DNA of 64,000 nucleotides from Streptomyces olivaceoviridis (GTDB taxonomy: Bacteria; Actinomycetota; Actinomycetes; Streptomycetales; Streptomycetaceae). The position numbers and the translations under genes are program-made. The stretch covers positions 78,812 through 142,811 of the forward strand of contig NZ_BMUI01000022.1 of assembly GCF_014650115.1 (NCBI RefSeq). The letters run 5' to 3'. Of the stretch, positions 8,091 through 16,616 are shown piece after piece. The first letter of the stretch is position 1; the number at the start of each line of letters is the position of its first letter. The notes under the pieces are model-generated. The model saw only the letters and a program-made list of their open reading frames with translations, was not told the origin of the DNA and ran no database searches.

Positions 8091-9197
8091 ATGCCCAAGC
8101 CCGGAGAACTCACTTTCGTCGCGCCGCGCGGAGCCAAGAAGCCGCCGCGGCATCTCGCCGACCTCACGCCCGCCGAGCGCAAGGACGCCGTGGCCGGGAT
8201 CGGTGAGAAGCCGTTCCGTGCCAAGCAGCTCTCGCAGCACTACTTCGCGCGGTACGCGCACGACCCGGAGCAGTGGACCGACATCCCCGCCGGTTCCCGC
8301 GCCAAGCTCCAGGAGGCGCTGTTCCCGGAGCTGATGACCGTCGTCCGGCATCTGTCCACCGACCAGGGGACCACGCGCAAGACGCTGTGGCGGCTGTTCG
8401 ACGGGACGCTGGTCGAGTCCGTGCTCATGCGGTACCCGGACCGGGTCACCATGTGCATCAGCTCGCAGGCCGGGTGCGGTATGAACTGCCCGTTCTGCGC
8501 GACCGGGCAGGCCGGGCTGGACCGGAACCTGTCCACCGCGGAGATCGTCCACCAGATCGTGGACGGCATGCGGGCGCTGCGGGACGGCGAGGTGCCCGGC
8601 GGGCCCGCGCGGCTGTCCAACATCGTCTTCATGGGGATGGGCGAGCCCCTCGCCAACTACAAGCGGGTCGTCGGCGCCATCCGGGCGCTCACCGACCCGG
8701 CCCCGGACGGCCTCGGTCTCTCGCAGCGCGGGATCACCGTCTCCACCGTCGGACTCGTGCCGGCCATCCACCGGTTCGCCGACGAGGGCCTCAAGTGTCG
8801 CCTCGCGATCTCGCTGCACGCCCCCGACGACGAACTGCGCGACACCCTCGTCCCCGTGAACACGCGGTGGAAGGTGCGCGAGGTGCTGGACGCCGGGTTC
8901 GAGTACACCGAGAAGTCCGGGCGCCGGCTGTCCATCGAGTACGCGCTCATCCGCGACATCAACGACCAGGCATGGCGGGGCGACAGGCTCGGGCGGCTGC
9001 TGAAGGGCAAGCCCGTGCACGTCAACCTCATCCCGCTGAACCCGACGCCGGGGTCGAAGTGGACCGCGTCGCGGCCGGAGGACGAGAAGGCGTTCGTGGA
9101 GGCCATCGCGGCGCACGGTGTGCCCGTCACCGTCCGGGACACCCGGGGACAGGAGATCGACGGGGCCTGCGGTCAGCTCGCGGCCACCGAGCGGTAA
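8091..9197 (+). CDS. rlmN: Dual-specificity RNA methyltransferase RlmN
   Basis: The protein has 368 residues. This radical-SAM enzyme methylates C2 of adenine in 23S rRNA (A2503) and in some tRNAs. The CX3CX2C cluster motif reads GCGMNCPFC at about residues 126-134. GMGEPLANY is the SAM-binding GGE-type motif. The C-terminal Cys of GACGQLA (about residue 360) is the second catalytic cysteine. The ATG has no clear SD and is close to a possible -10 (GACACT, 8076-8081), so the mRNA could have a very short leader. Its 3' end is followed directly by the TPP riboswitch. Confidence 0.96.
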   Translation: MPKPGELTFVAPRGAKKPPRHLADLTPAERKDAVAGIGEKPFRAKQLSQHYFARYAHDPEQWTDIPAGSRAKLQEALFPELMTVVRHLSTDQGTTRKTLWRLFDGTLVESVLMRYPDRVTMCISSQAGCGMNCPFCATGQAGLDRNLSTAEIVHQIVDGMRALRDGEVPGGPARLSNIVFMGMGEPLANYKRVVGAIRALTDPAPDGLGLSQRGITVSTVGLVPAIHRFADEGLKCRLAISLHAPDDELRDTLVPVNTRWKVREVLDAGFEYTEKSGRRLSIEYALIRDINDQAWRGDRLGRLLKGKPVHVNLIPLNPTPGSKWTASRPEDEKAFVEAIAAHGVPVTVRDTRGQEIDGACGQLAATER

Positions 9198-9221
9198 TCT
9201 GACCCCGTCCACATATCTTCA

Positions 9222-9316
9222 TATTCCGACAGGGGAGCGCCACAGCGCTGAGAGTGCGGCACCGGGCCGCAGACCCTCTGAACCTCGCCCAGGTCATTCT
9301 GGGTAGGAAGTTCGGT
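9222..9316 (+). promoter_or_regulatory. TPP riboswitch (THI element) aptamer
   Basis: The conserved blocks appear in order: ACAGGGGAGC, GCTGAGAGTGCGGC, GCAGACCCTCTGAACCT, then GGTCATTCTGGGTAGGAAG. These are the P2/J3-2 (CTGAGA), P4 and pyrophosphate-binding parts of the class. The aptamer binds thiamine pyrophosphate. It precedes a terminator hairpin and an SD-masking hairpin and so should switch off the transporter when TPP is high. Confidence 0.95.
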
Positions 9317-9334
9317 CATCACTCAAGCTGTTGC

Positions 9335-9372
9335 GCCCTGCCCGGGTCTCCCCAGCGGAGCCCGGGCAGGGC
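9335..9372 (+). terminator. Expression-platform terminator of the TPP riboswitch
   Basis: GCCCTGCCCGGG (9335-9346) and CCCGGGCAGGGC (9361-9372) pair perfectly over 12 bp. An inner CTCC/GGAG stem caps the loop. A pyrimidine stretch with several T residues (GTCTCTTCCT) follows. It lies 19 bases after the aptamer. Confidence 0.85.
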
Positions 9373-9381
9373 CGCGTCTCT

Positions 9382-9399
9382 TCCTGGCCCACCCCAGGA
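9382..9399 (+). promoter_or_regulatory. Small hairpin masking the thiB ribosome binding site
   Basis: TCCTGG (9382-9387) pairs with CCAGGA (9394-9399), covering part of the AGGAGG used by the GTG at 9409. It could add translational control to the terminator upstream. The stem is only 6 bp, so the effect may be modest. Confidence 0.5.
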
Positions 9400-9408
9400 G
9401 GACATCCA

Positions 9409-10482
9409 GTGCACAACAAGACCTTCGTGGCCGTGGCGGTCGGGCTCGGCCTGATCGGCCTGTCCGCGTGCGGTACGTCGGACGCTCAGTCGTCCTCGGA
9501 CTCCAAGACCGTCACGCTCGTCAGCCACGACTCGTGGGCCGTCTCCAAGAACGTGCTGAAGGACTTCGAGAAGCAGTCCGGGTACAAGGTCAGGGTCCTC
9601 AAGGACGGCGACGCCGGACAGGCCGTCAACAAGGCCGTGCTGACCAAGGACAACCCGCAGGGCGACGTCTTCTTCGGCGTCGACAACACCCTGCTGTCCA
9701 GGGCACTCGACAACGGGCTCTTCCAGCCGTACCAGGCCAAGGGGTACGACACGGTCCGGCCCGAGTTCCGCGTCGACCAGGACAAGCACCGCGTCACGCC
9801 CGTCGACACCGGCGACATCTGCGTCAACTACGACAAGGCCTGGTTCAGCGCGCACAAGCTGACGCCGCCGCGGTCCTTCGCCGACCTTGCCGAGCCCGCG
9901 TACAAGAACCTCCTCGTCACCGAGAACGCGGCCACCTCCTCGCCGGGCCTCGGCTTCCTGCTCGGCAGTGCCGCGCAGTTCGGCGACGGGGGCTGGCAGG
10001 GCTACTGGAAGAAGCTGAAGGCCAACGGCGTCAAGGTCGTCGACGGCTGGGAGCAGGCGTACTACCAGGAGTTCTCCGGCTCCTCCGAAGGCAGGAAGGC
10101 GGGCGGTGACCGGCCGCTCGTGGTGTCGTACGCCTCCTCCCCGCCCGCCGAGGTGATCTACGCCAAGAAGCGGCCGAGCACCGCCCCGACCGGGGTGGCG
10201 TACGGCACCTGCTTCCGGCAGACCGAGTACGCCGGGCTGCTGAGCAACGCGAAGAACACCAAGGGCGGCAAGGCGTTCCTCGACTTCCTGCTCACCAAGG
10301 AGTTCCAGCAGGACATGCCGCTGAACATGTTCGTCTACCCGGTCGTGGAGGGGGCCGCCGTCCCCGCCGACTTCACGAAGTACGGGCCGGCCGCCAAGGA
10401 CCCCGAGACCGTGGCCCCGGACAAGATCGCCGCCAACCGCGACCAGTGGGTCAAGTCGTGGACGTCACTCGTACTGAAGTAG
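9409..10482 (+). CDS. thiB: Thiamine-type ABC transporter substrate-binding lipoprotein
   Basis: The protein has 357 residues. It begins MHNKTFVAVAVGLGLIGLSAC; the lipobox LSAC with Cys21 marks a lipoprotein held on the outer face of the membrane. The mature part shows the TbpA/iron(III)-type binding fold, with TLVSHDSWAVS, DVFFGVDNTLLSRA and PADFTKYGP, typical of thiamine-binding proteins. GTG start with AGGAGG 8 bases upstream. The TPP riboswitch before it is the best evidence for thiamine or a precursor as the ligand. thiP begins 23 bases after it. Confidence 0.92.
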   Translation: MHNKTFVAVAVGLGLIGLSACGTSDAQSSSDSKTVTLVSHDSWAVSKNVLKDFEKQSGYKVRVLKDGDAGQAVNKAVLTKDNPQGDVFFGVDNTLLSRALDNGLFQPYQAKGYDTVRPEFRVDQDKHRVTPVDTGDICVNYDKAWFSAHKLTPPRSFADLAEPAYKNLLVTENAATSSPGLGFLLGSAAQFGDGGWQGYWKKLKANGVKVVDGWEQAYYQEFSGSSEGRKAGGDRPLVVSYASSPPAEVIYAKKRPSTAPTGVAYGTCFRQTEYAGLLSNAKNTKGGKAFLDFLLTKEFQQDMPLNMFVYPVVEGAAVPADFTKYGPAAKDPETVAPDKIAANRDQWVKSWTSLVLK

Positions 10483-10505
10483 ACAGAGCATCCGAAGGAG
10501 CCGAA

Positions 10506-12173
10506 GTGACCGGAGCGAGCGGCTCCCGGGCGACCGGCTCCCGGCGGGGAAACGCGACGCGGCTCGGCCTCATGGCCCTGCCCGTCGGGTTCTTCGCGCT
10601 GTTCTTCGCCTGGCCCGTGGCCGCGATCGTCGCGCGCGGGCTGAAGACGGACGGCGCCTGGCACCTCGGGCGGATCGCGGAAATCGTCACCCAGCCGGAC
10701 ATCCGGCACGTGCTGTGGTTCACCACCTGGCAGGCGCTCGCCTCCACCGCGCTCACCCTGCTGCTCGCCCTGCCTGCCGGTTACGTCTTCGCCCGCCTCG
10801 ACTTCCCGGGCAAGCACCTGCTGCGGGCCGTCGTCACCGTCCCGTTCGTGCTGCCGACCGTCGTCGCGGGCAGCGCCTTCCTCGCGCTGGTCGGCCGGGG
10901 CGGGCTGCTGGACGAGCTGTGGGGGGTACGGCTGGACACCACGGTGTGGGCGATCCTGCTGGCCCATGTCTTCTTCAACTTCGCGGTCGTCGTGCGAACC
11001 GTGGGCGGGCTGTGGGCGCAGCTCGACCCCCGGCAGGAGGAGGCCGCCCGGATGCTGGGCGCCTCCCCGCTGACGGCCTGGCGGAAGGTCACCCTGCCCG
11101 CGCTCGCGCCCGCCGTGGCCGCCGCCGCCCTGATGGTGTTCCTGTTCACCTTCACCTCCTTCGGTGTGGTGCAGATCCTCGGCGGCCCCACCTTCTCCAC
11201 CCTCGAAGTGGAGATCTACCGGCAGACCTCGGAGGTCTTCGACCTGTCCACGGCCGCCGTCCTCACCCTGGTCCAGTTCGCGGCGGTCGGCGCGGTCCTC
11301 GCCGTGCACGCCTGGACGGTACGGCGCCGGGAGACCGCGCTGCGGCTCGTGGACCCGAAGGCGACCGCCCGGCGCCCGCGCGGCGCCGGACAGTGGACCC
11401 TGCTCGCCTCGGTCCTCGTCGTCGTCGCGCTGCTGCTGGTCCTGCCGCTCGCCGTCCTCGTCCGCCGCTCCCTGGACGCGCCCGGCCTGGGCTACTACCG
11501 GGCGCTGACCCACGCGGACGGCGGTACGTTCCTGGTGGCGCCCGTGCACGCGGTGTGGACCTCGCTGGAGTACGCGGTCGCGGCCACCGCCATCGCCGTG
11601 GTGATCGGTGGTCTCGCCGCCGCCGCGCTGGCCCGGCGGGACGCGGGACGGCTGGTGCGGGGCTTCGACGCGCTGTTGATGCTGCCGCTCGGCGTCTCCG
11701 CCGTGACCGTCGGCTTCGGCTTCCTGATCGCGCTCGACAAGCCGCCGCTGGACCTGCGCCAGTCCTGGATCCTGGTGCCGCTCGCCCAGGCACTGGTCGG
11801 CGCCCCGTTCGTCGTACGGACCATGCTGCCCGTGCTGCGCGCGGTGGACGTCCGGCTCAGGGAGGCGGCGGCCGTGCTGGGCGCGTCGCCCTGGCGGGTG
11901 TGGCGGGAGGTGGATCTGCCGCTGGTGCGGCGGGCGTTGCTGGTCGCGGCCGGGTTCGCGTTCGCCGTGTCGCTCGGCGAGTTCGGGGCCACCGTGTTCA
12001 TCGCCCGGCCCGACAACCCGACGCTCCCGGTCGCGGTGGCCCGCCTGCTCAGCCGTCCCGGCGACCTCAACTACGGCCAGGCGATGGCCCTTTCAACGAT
12101 TCTCATGGTGGTGTGCGCCGCCGCGCTGCTCATCCTGGAGCGGCTGCGGACCGACCGGACGGGGGAGTTCTAG
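10506..12173 (+). CDS. thiP: Thiamine-type ABC transporter permease (fused two-domain)
   Basis: The protein has 555 residues and about 12 membrane segments in two homologous halves. Each half carries an EAA loop contacting the ATPase: EEAARMLGASPLTAWRKV and REAAAVLGASPWRVWREV. One chain therefore supplies both permease domains, as in ThiP and FbpB. GTG start with GAAGGAG 5 bases upstream. Its TAG is followed at once by the thiQ ATG with no intergenic base. Confidence 0.93.
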   Translation: MTGASGSRATGSRRGNATRLGLMALPVGFFALFFAWPVAAIVARGLKTDGAWHLGRIAEIVTQPDIRHVLWFTTWQALASTALTLLLALPAGYVFARLDFPGKHLLRAVVTVPFVLPTVVAGSAFLALVGRGGLLDELWGVRLDTTVWAILLAHVFFNFAVVVRTVGGLWAQLDPRQEEAARMLGASPLTAWRKVTLPALAPAVAAAALMVFLFTFTSFGVVQILGGPTFSTLEVEIYRQTSEVFDLSTAAVLTLVQFAAVGAVLAVHAWTVRRRETALRLVDPKATARRPRGAGQWTLLASVLVVVALLLVLPLAVLVRRSLDAPGLGYYRALTHADGGTFLVAPVHAVWTSLEYAVAATAIAVVIGGLAAAALARRDAGRLVRGFDALLMLPLGVSAVTVGFGFLIALDKPPLDLRQSWILVPLAQALVGAPFVVRTMLPVLRAVDVRLREAAAVLGASPWRVWREVDLPLVRRALLVAAGFAFAVSLGEFGATVFIARPDNPTLPVAVARLLSRPGDLNYGQAMALSTILMVVCAAALLILERLRTDRTGEF

Positions 12174-13193
12174 ATGCTGCTGAGCCTGGATGCCGCGACC
12201 GTGCGCTTCGGCGGGCGGGCCGTGCTCGACACCGTCGGCCTCGATGTCGCCGAGCACGAGGTGGTGTGCGTCCTCGGCCCCAGCGGCAGCGGCAAGTCCA
12301 CGCTGCTGCGGGCCGTGGCCGGGCTCCAGCCCCTGTCCGGCGGGCGCGTCCTGCTCGACGGCCGGAACCAGACGGGCGTACCCGCGCACCAGCGGGGTGT
12401 CGGACTGATGTTCCAGGACCACCAGTTGTTCCCGCAGCGGGACGTCGGCGCGAACGTGGCGTTCGGGCTGCGCATGCACGGCGTCGCCAAGGGCGAACGG
12501 GACGTCGAGGTGGGCCGGTTGCTGGAGCTGGTCGGGCTGCCCGGCGCCGCCCGGCGGGCGGTGGCCTCGCTGTCCGGCGGCGAGCAGCAGCGCGTGGCCC
12601 TCGCCCGGGCGCTCGCGCCCCGGCCCCGGCTGCTGATGCTGGACGAGCCGCTGGGCCAGCTGGACCGCTCCCTGCGGGAGCGGCTGGTGGTCGAACTGAG
12701 CGAGCTGTTCGGCCGGTTGGGGACGACCGTGCTCGCCGTGACCCACGACCAGGGAGAGGCGTTCGCGCTGGCCGACCGGGTGGTGGTGATGCGGGACGGG
12801 CGCATCGCCCAGTCCGGGACGCCGCTTGAGGTGTGGCAGCGGCCCGCCGACGCGTTCGTGGCCCGCTTCCTCGGCTTCGAGAACGTGGTCCCGGCGACCG
12901 TCGCCGGCACGGTCGCCGACAGCCCGTGGGGCAAGCTGCCGGTGCCCGAGGGCTCCGCGCAGGGCCACCGCACGGTCCTCGTCCGCCCGGCCGGTGTCCG
13001 GCTCGTGCCCGCCGACCAGGGCCTGGCGTGCACGGTGACCGCCCGCACCTTCAAGGGCACCCATGTGGCCGTCCACCTCCAGCCGGCGGACGGCCCGCGA
13101 CTGGAGGCGGCCTGCCCGCTCCGGGACGCGCCGGAGCCCGGCGCGTCGGTCGGTGTGGAGTTCGACGTGGCCGAAACCGTCGTGCTCGACTGA
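12174..13193 (+). CDS. thiQ: Thiamine-type ABC transporter ATPase
   Basis: The protein has 339 residues. Walker A is GPSGSGKST (about 35-43), the signature is LSGGEQQRVALARAL (about 132), Walker B is LLMLDEPLG (about 152) and the switch His lies in AVTHDQGEAF. The C-terminal ~100 residues form a TOBE-like extension, longer than in enterobacterial ThiQ and more like FbpC. It powers uptake through the adjacent permease. The riboswitch assigns the substrate; by sequence alone an iron transporter would also fit. Confidence 0.92.
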   Translation: MLLSLDAATVRFGGRAVLDTVGLDVAEHEVVCVLGPSGSGKSTLLRAVAGLQPLSGGRVLLDGRNQTGVPAHQRGVGLMFQDHQLFPQRDVGANVAFGLRMHGVAKGERDVEVGRLLELVGLPGAARRAVASLSGGEQQRVALARALAPRPRLLMLDEPLGQLDRSLRERLVVELSELFGRLGTTVLAVTHDQGEAFALADRVVVMRDGRIAQSGTPLEVWQRPADAFVARFLGFENVVPATVAGTVADSPWGKLPVPEGSAQGHRTVLVRPAGVRLVPADQGLACTVTARTFKGTHVAVHLQPADGPRLEAACPLRDAPEPGASVGVEFDVAETVVLD

Positions 13194-13217
13194 TCGACGC
13201 GCCCCTAGGGTGAGGCC

Positions 13218-14016
13218 ATGCCTTTGCTCACGCATGACCGTTACTGTGACGAAATCGCCCAGCAGGTCGAGCAGTTGAGAGCAGTGGTGACCTCGGGCGC
13301 CGACCTGTCCGCCACCGTGCCGACCTGCCCCGACTGGTCGCTGGAAGACCTCGTACGCCATACGGGGGGCGCCCTGCGCTGGGTGGACGCCCTGGTGCGC
13401 ACCCCGGCGGCAGGAGAACATCCCGCCGGAGGAGGTGCCGCTGGGCGCCGGTCCGCGGGAGCGCGGGGACGCGGCGGCCCTGGACCGGTGGCTCGCCGAC
13501 ACCGGCGGCCTGGTCGTCGGCGCGCTGCGCGAGGCCGGCCCCGACACCGGGGTGTGGCCGTGGTCCGGGGTGCTGAACGCCGGCTTCTGGGCCCGCCGCA
13601 CGGCCTGCGAGATCACCGTGCACCGGGCCGACGCCGCGCTCGCCGCCGGGCTCCCCTACGAGGTGGCGCCGGACATCGCGGCGGACGCGCTGGACGAGTG
13701 GCTCCAGCTCGTGGAGTGGGTGCAGGGCAACACGCCCCACGAGGCGGCACGGGATCTGCGCGGCCCGCGGCGCTCGATCCATCTGCACGCCACCGACACC
13801 GGCCCGGCCCTGAACGCCGAGTGGATCGTCGACCTGGGCGGGGAGGGGATGAGCTGGCGGCGCGGGCACGAGAAGGCCACGGTCGCCCTGCGCGGCCCGC
13901 TCACCTCGGTGCTGCTCGCCTTCTACCGCCGGCTGCCGCTGGACGCGCCCGGCCTGGAGGTGCTCGGCGACCGCGAGGTGCTGGAGTTCTGGCTGGAGCG
14001 GACCTCGTTCGGCTGA
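13218..14016 (+). pseudogene. Frameshifted mycothiol-dependent maleylpyruvate isomerase-family gene
   Basis: The ATG at 13218, with GGTGAGG before it, opens a DinB/MDMPI N-terminal domain (PDWSLEDLVRHTGGALRWV). That frame loses meaning near 13405-13420, within ACCCCGGCGGCAGGAG. The homologous sequence continues in another frame (QENIPPEEVPLGAGPRERG) to 14016, giving the C-terminal domain with TACEITVHRADAALAAG. A single-base insertion or deletion would restore about 265 residues. Members bind mycothiol or act as DinB-like metal proteins. Everything else looks intact, so either the loss is recent or this is a sequencing error. Confidence 0.8.
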
Positions 14017-14021
14017 CGCAC

Positions 14022-14059
14022 CCCGGCCCGTCCCCCTGGGCACAGGGGGACGGGCCGGG
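14022..14059. terminator. Bidirectional terminator with a 17-bp perfect stem
   Basis: CCCGGCCCGTCCCCCTG pairs with the mirrored arm at 14043-14059 without a mismatch, leaving a GGCA loop. It starts 5 bases after the stop of the + strand gene and ends 19 bases before the stop of the - strand gene, as expected for a shared terminator of convergent genes. No T-run flanks it on either side. Confidence 0.85.
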
Positions 14060-14078
14060 ACGCGGTACGGCGGTGCGG

Positions 14079-14777
14079 TCAGCCGTTGCGGCCGGCCCCA
14101 CGGCGGCGCATGCCGAACCACACGGCGCTACCGCCGACGACGACCAGGAGGGCCGCGACGCCGGCTATCAGACCGGTGTTGGAGTTCGCACCGGTCTCGG
14201 CGAGGTTGGACTCACCGGCCGCCGGGGACGGCGCGTTCTCGGCGGTGCCGGCCGGGGCGGAGCTCGACCCGGAGGCCGACGGGGCCGGGGTCGCCGGCTG
14301 GGCCGGGGCGGACTTGCTCGGCGACGACGACGGCGACGGCGACAGGGTCGTGCCGGCCGTCGGCTTCGGGGTCTCGCTCTCGGTCGTGCAGGCGGTGGAC
14401 GGGGTCACCAGGTCCGGCTGGATGTCCTCGTCGACGATGGTGCCGGCCTTGACGTGGATCCGGTAGGTGGCGCTCGGCTTCCAGTCCTCCAAGAAGGTGA
14501 TCGAGGCACCCTCCTTGGAACCCTTGACCGGCTGCTCGCCGACCTTCGTCTCGACGCCGCCGACGCCCTTGAGGAAGACGCTGACGGTGGCGTCCTTGGC
14601 GGACGCGTCCGTGTCGGTGACGACGATGACGCCCTTGTCGCCGTCGCACTTGGCTTCGGCGGAGAAGTCCTTGATGTTGCACGCGAGAGCGGAGCCGGCC
14701 AGTCCCAGCACCAGCGCCGCCGACCCGGAGGCGACACCCAGAACGCGCACGGAACGACGTACGCTACGCGGAGTCAT
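14079..14777 (-). CDS. Secreted protein anchored by class E sortase (LAETG)
   Basis: The protein has 232 residues. A basic head (MTPRSVRRSVRVLG) and hydrophobic core end near ALA-CN. About 100 residues of unknown fold hold two Cys (CNIKDF, KCDGDKG) and a sequence resembling a beta-sandwich. A Ser/Pro/Ala-rich wall-spanning linker follows, then LAETG (about 192-196), a hydrophobic stretch and RRRGAGRNG. LAxTG is the class E sortase signal of Streptomyces, so it is probably linked to the cell wall. A TTG two codons upstream is a less likely start. The AT-richer region 14820-14950 probably holds its promoter. Confidence 0.9.
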   Translation of the reverse strand: MTPRSVRRSVRVLGVASGSAALVLGLAGSALACNIKDFSAEAKCDGDKGVIVVTDTDASAKDATVSVFLKGVGGVETKVGEQPVKGSKEGASITFLEDWKPSATYRIHVKAGTIVDEDIQPDLVTPSTACTTESETPKPTAGTTLSPSPSSSPSKSAPAQPATPAPSASGSSSAPAGTAENAPSPAAGESNLAETGANSNTGLIAGVAALLVVVGGSAVWFGMRRRGAGRNG

Positions 14778-14953
14778 GGACAACGTTTGTCCTTTACAGA
14801 GTGCAATTGCGGGGGGTTGAGGGGGAGTTGGGGCGTCGGATGAGGCACGGACAGCTGAGGCCCCAGCAACCCCGGGAGGCTCCCAGGTTTATAAGCGCTC
14901 CATAAGAAGTGTCAACGCACGGGCCATGAACGGCCGTTGACTTTGCCCGCTTA

Positions 14954-16078
14954 TTAACCGCCCAGACGTTTGAGCGCGTCCGGAGCCTGCTCGATCCGGT
15001 CAACGAGGGCGATACGGGACTCCATCGCCCGCCCCCGCGCCAGCGACCGGAGCAACGGCCAGGCCGGCAGCTCCCGCGTCCAGTGCCCGCTGTCCACGAG
15101 CACCATCGGGGTCGGCTCGCCGCGCGACTCGTAGTAGTTGGGCGTCGCGTTGTCGAAGACCTCCTGCACGGTCCCGGCGGCGCCCGGCAGGAAGACCACC
15201 CCGGCGGTGGAGCGGGCCAGCAGGCCGTCCTCGCGGGTGGCGTTGGCGAAGTACTTGGCGATGTGCGCGGCGAAGGCGTTCGGCGGCTCGTGGCCGTAGA
15301 ACCAGGTGGGGATGCCCACCGAGTCGCCGCCGCCCGGCCAGCGCTCGCGCACCTCGAACGCGGCGCGCGCCCACTCGCCGACCGACGGCCGGAACGAGGG
15401 TGCCTTGGCGAGCAGCCGGAGCGCGTCCTCCAGCATCTCGTCGGCGAACGGGGCGGCGTAGGCGCCGAGGTTGGCGGCCTCCATCGCGCCCGGTCCGCCG
15501 CCGGTGGCGACCGTGTAACCGGCGCGGGCGAGTTCGCGGCCGAGCCGGGCGGCACCGGCGTACGCGTCGGTCCCCCGGGCCATCGCGTGACCGCCCATCA
15601 CGCCCACCACCCGGGCGCCGGTGAGGAGTTCGTCCAGGGCGTCGGAGACGGCGTCGTCGTGGATCGCGCGGAGCATCGAGGAGAAGACGTCGCCGTCGGC
15701 CTTCGTCCGCTGGAACCAGGCGTAGGCGCGCGCGTCCGGCGTCACCTCGTACCCCGCGTCCAGCGACTCGAACAGCTCGTCGGGTGTGTAGAGGAAGGCG
15801 CGGTACGGGTCGAACGGGAGCCCGGGTACAGGCGGGAACACCAGGGCCCCGGCCGCCCGGACCCGGGCGGCGGCCTCGGGGTCCATCGGGCAGCCGAGGA
15901 AGACGGCGCCCGTGGTGTCGAGGCGGAGCAGGACGTCCGTACGGCTGGTCAGGTCGACGGCCTGGACCCGGAACCGGGCCAGCGAGCCGTGTTCGGCGAC
16001 CACCTCGTCGAACTCGGCGAGGGACTGTATCTCGCGGTCGTGGGCGGCGCGGTGCGGCGGGGCGGGTGTCGGTTGCAC
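14954..16078 (-). CDS. LOG-family Rossmann-fold protein
   Basis: The protein has 374 residues from a GTG (VQPTPAPPHRAAHDRE). The central domain shows ARVVGVMGGHAMARG, then GGGPGAMEAANLGAY and GVVFLPGAAGTVQEVFDN. This is the PGGxGTxxE-type motif of the so-called lysine decarboxylase family, with an Ala in place of the second Gly. Some LOG proteins release free cytokinins from nucleotides; the length and the ~120-residue N-terminal extension here make that a guess. It lies just downstream of the VOC gene on the same strand and overlaps nothing. Confidence 0.85.
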   Translation of the reverse strand: MQPTPAPPHRAAHDREIQSLAEFDEVVAEHGSLARFRVQAVDLTSRTDVLLRLDTTGAVFLGCPMDPEAAARVRAAGALVFPPVPGLPFDPYRAFLYTPDELFESLDAGYEVTPDARAYAWFQRTKADGDVFSSMLRAIHDDAVSDALDELLTGARVVGVMGGHAMARGTDAYAGAARLGRELARAGYTVATGGGPGAMEAANLGAYAAPFADEMLEDALRLLAKAPSFRPSVGEWARAAFEVRERWPGGGDSVGIPTWFYGHEPPNAFAAHIAKYFANATREDGLLARSTAGVVFLPGAAGTVQEVFDNATPNYYESRGEPTPMVLVDSGHWTRELPAWPLLRSLARGRAMESRIALVDRIEQAPDALKRLGG

Positions 16079-16112
16079 CCGCCCATGCTGGCACGGATGT
16101 TCGGACCGCGGG

Positions 16113-16520
16113 TCAGCCCTGGACGGCCGCCGGGTCCATCCACACGACCTCCCAGGTGTGGCCGTCGAGGTCGTCGAAGGCGCGGCCGTACATGAAGCCG
16201 TGGTCCTGGGTCTGGCCGCTCGCCGTGCCACCGGCGGCGATGGCCTTGTCGACCAGCTCGTCCACCTTCTCGCGGCTCTCGGCGCTCAGACAGATCAGCA
16301 CCTCGCTGGTCGTCGTCGCGTCGGCGATCTCCTTCTTGGTGAAGGTCGCGTAGAACGGCTTGGTCAGCAGCATCGCGACGATGCTGTCGCTGATCACCAC
16401 GGAGGCCGCCTTGTCGTCGCTGAACTGCGGGTTGATCGAGTAGCCGAGTTCCGTGAAGAACTTCTTCGAGGCGTCCAGGTCGTTCACGGGCAGGTTCACG
16501 AAGATCATCTGCTGGTACAT
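16113..16520 (-). CDS. VOC-family (glyoxalase/bleomycin-resistance fold) protein
   Basis: The protein has 135 residues starting MYQQMIFVNLPVNDLDASKKFF, one beta-alpha-beta-beta-beta half repeated. The C-terminal DLDGHTWEVVWMDP is typical of PhnB/YaeR-like VOC proteins. A Glu in WEVVW could be a metal ligand. Upstream in-frame codons add a non-conserved Arg/Thr-rich stretch, so the ATG at 16520 is preferred. The substrate is unknown. Confidence 0.88.
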   Translation of the reverse strand: MYQQMIFVNLPVNDLDASKKFFTELGYSINPQFSDDKAASVVISDSIVAMLLTKPFYATFTKKEIADATTTSEVLICLSAESREKVDELVDKAIAAGGTASGQTQDHGFMYGRAFDDLDGHTWEVVWMDPAAVQG

Positions 16521-16616
16521 GCGGGCCTCTTCCGTCCGGGTCGTGCGCGGTTCGTCGCGTTCGGTGGGTAGACCGGCGGCCCGCGTCGGACTCATCGGCG
16601 ACCGCCGAAGTTTTTT

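Noticed and set aside
9335..9372. Separate terminator for rlmN
   Set aside because: It lies after the TPP aptamer, in the right place for its expression platform, rather than close to the rlmN stop.
12174..13193. Ferric iron ABC transporter ATPase
   Set aside because: The proteins would allow it, but the TPP riboswitch at the head of the operon points to thiamine or a related compound.
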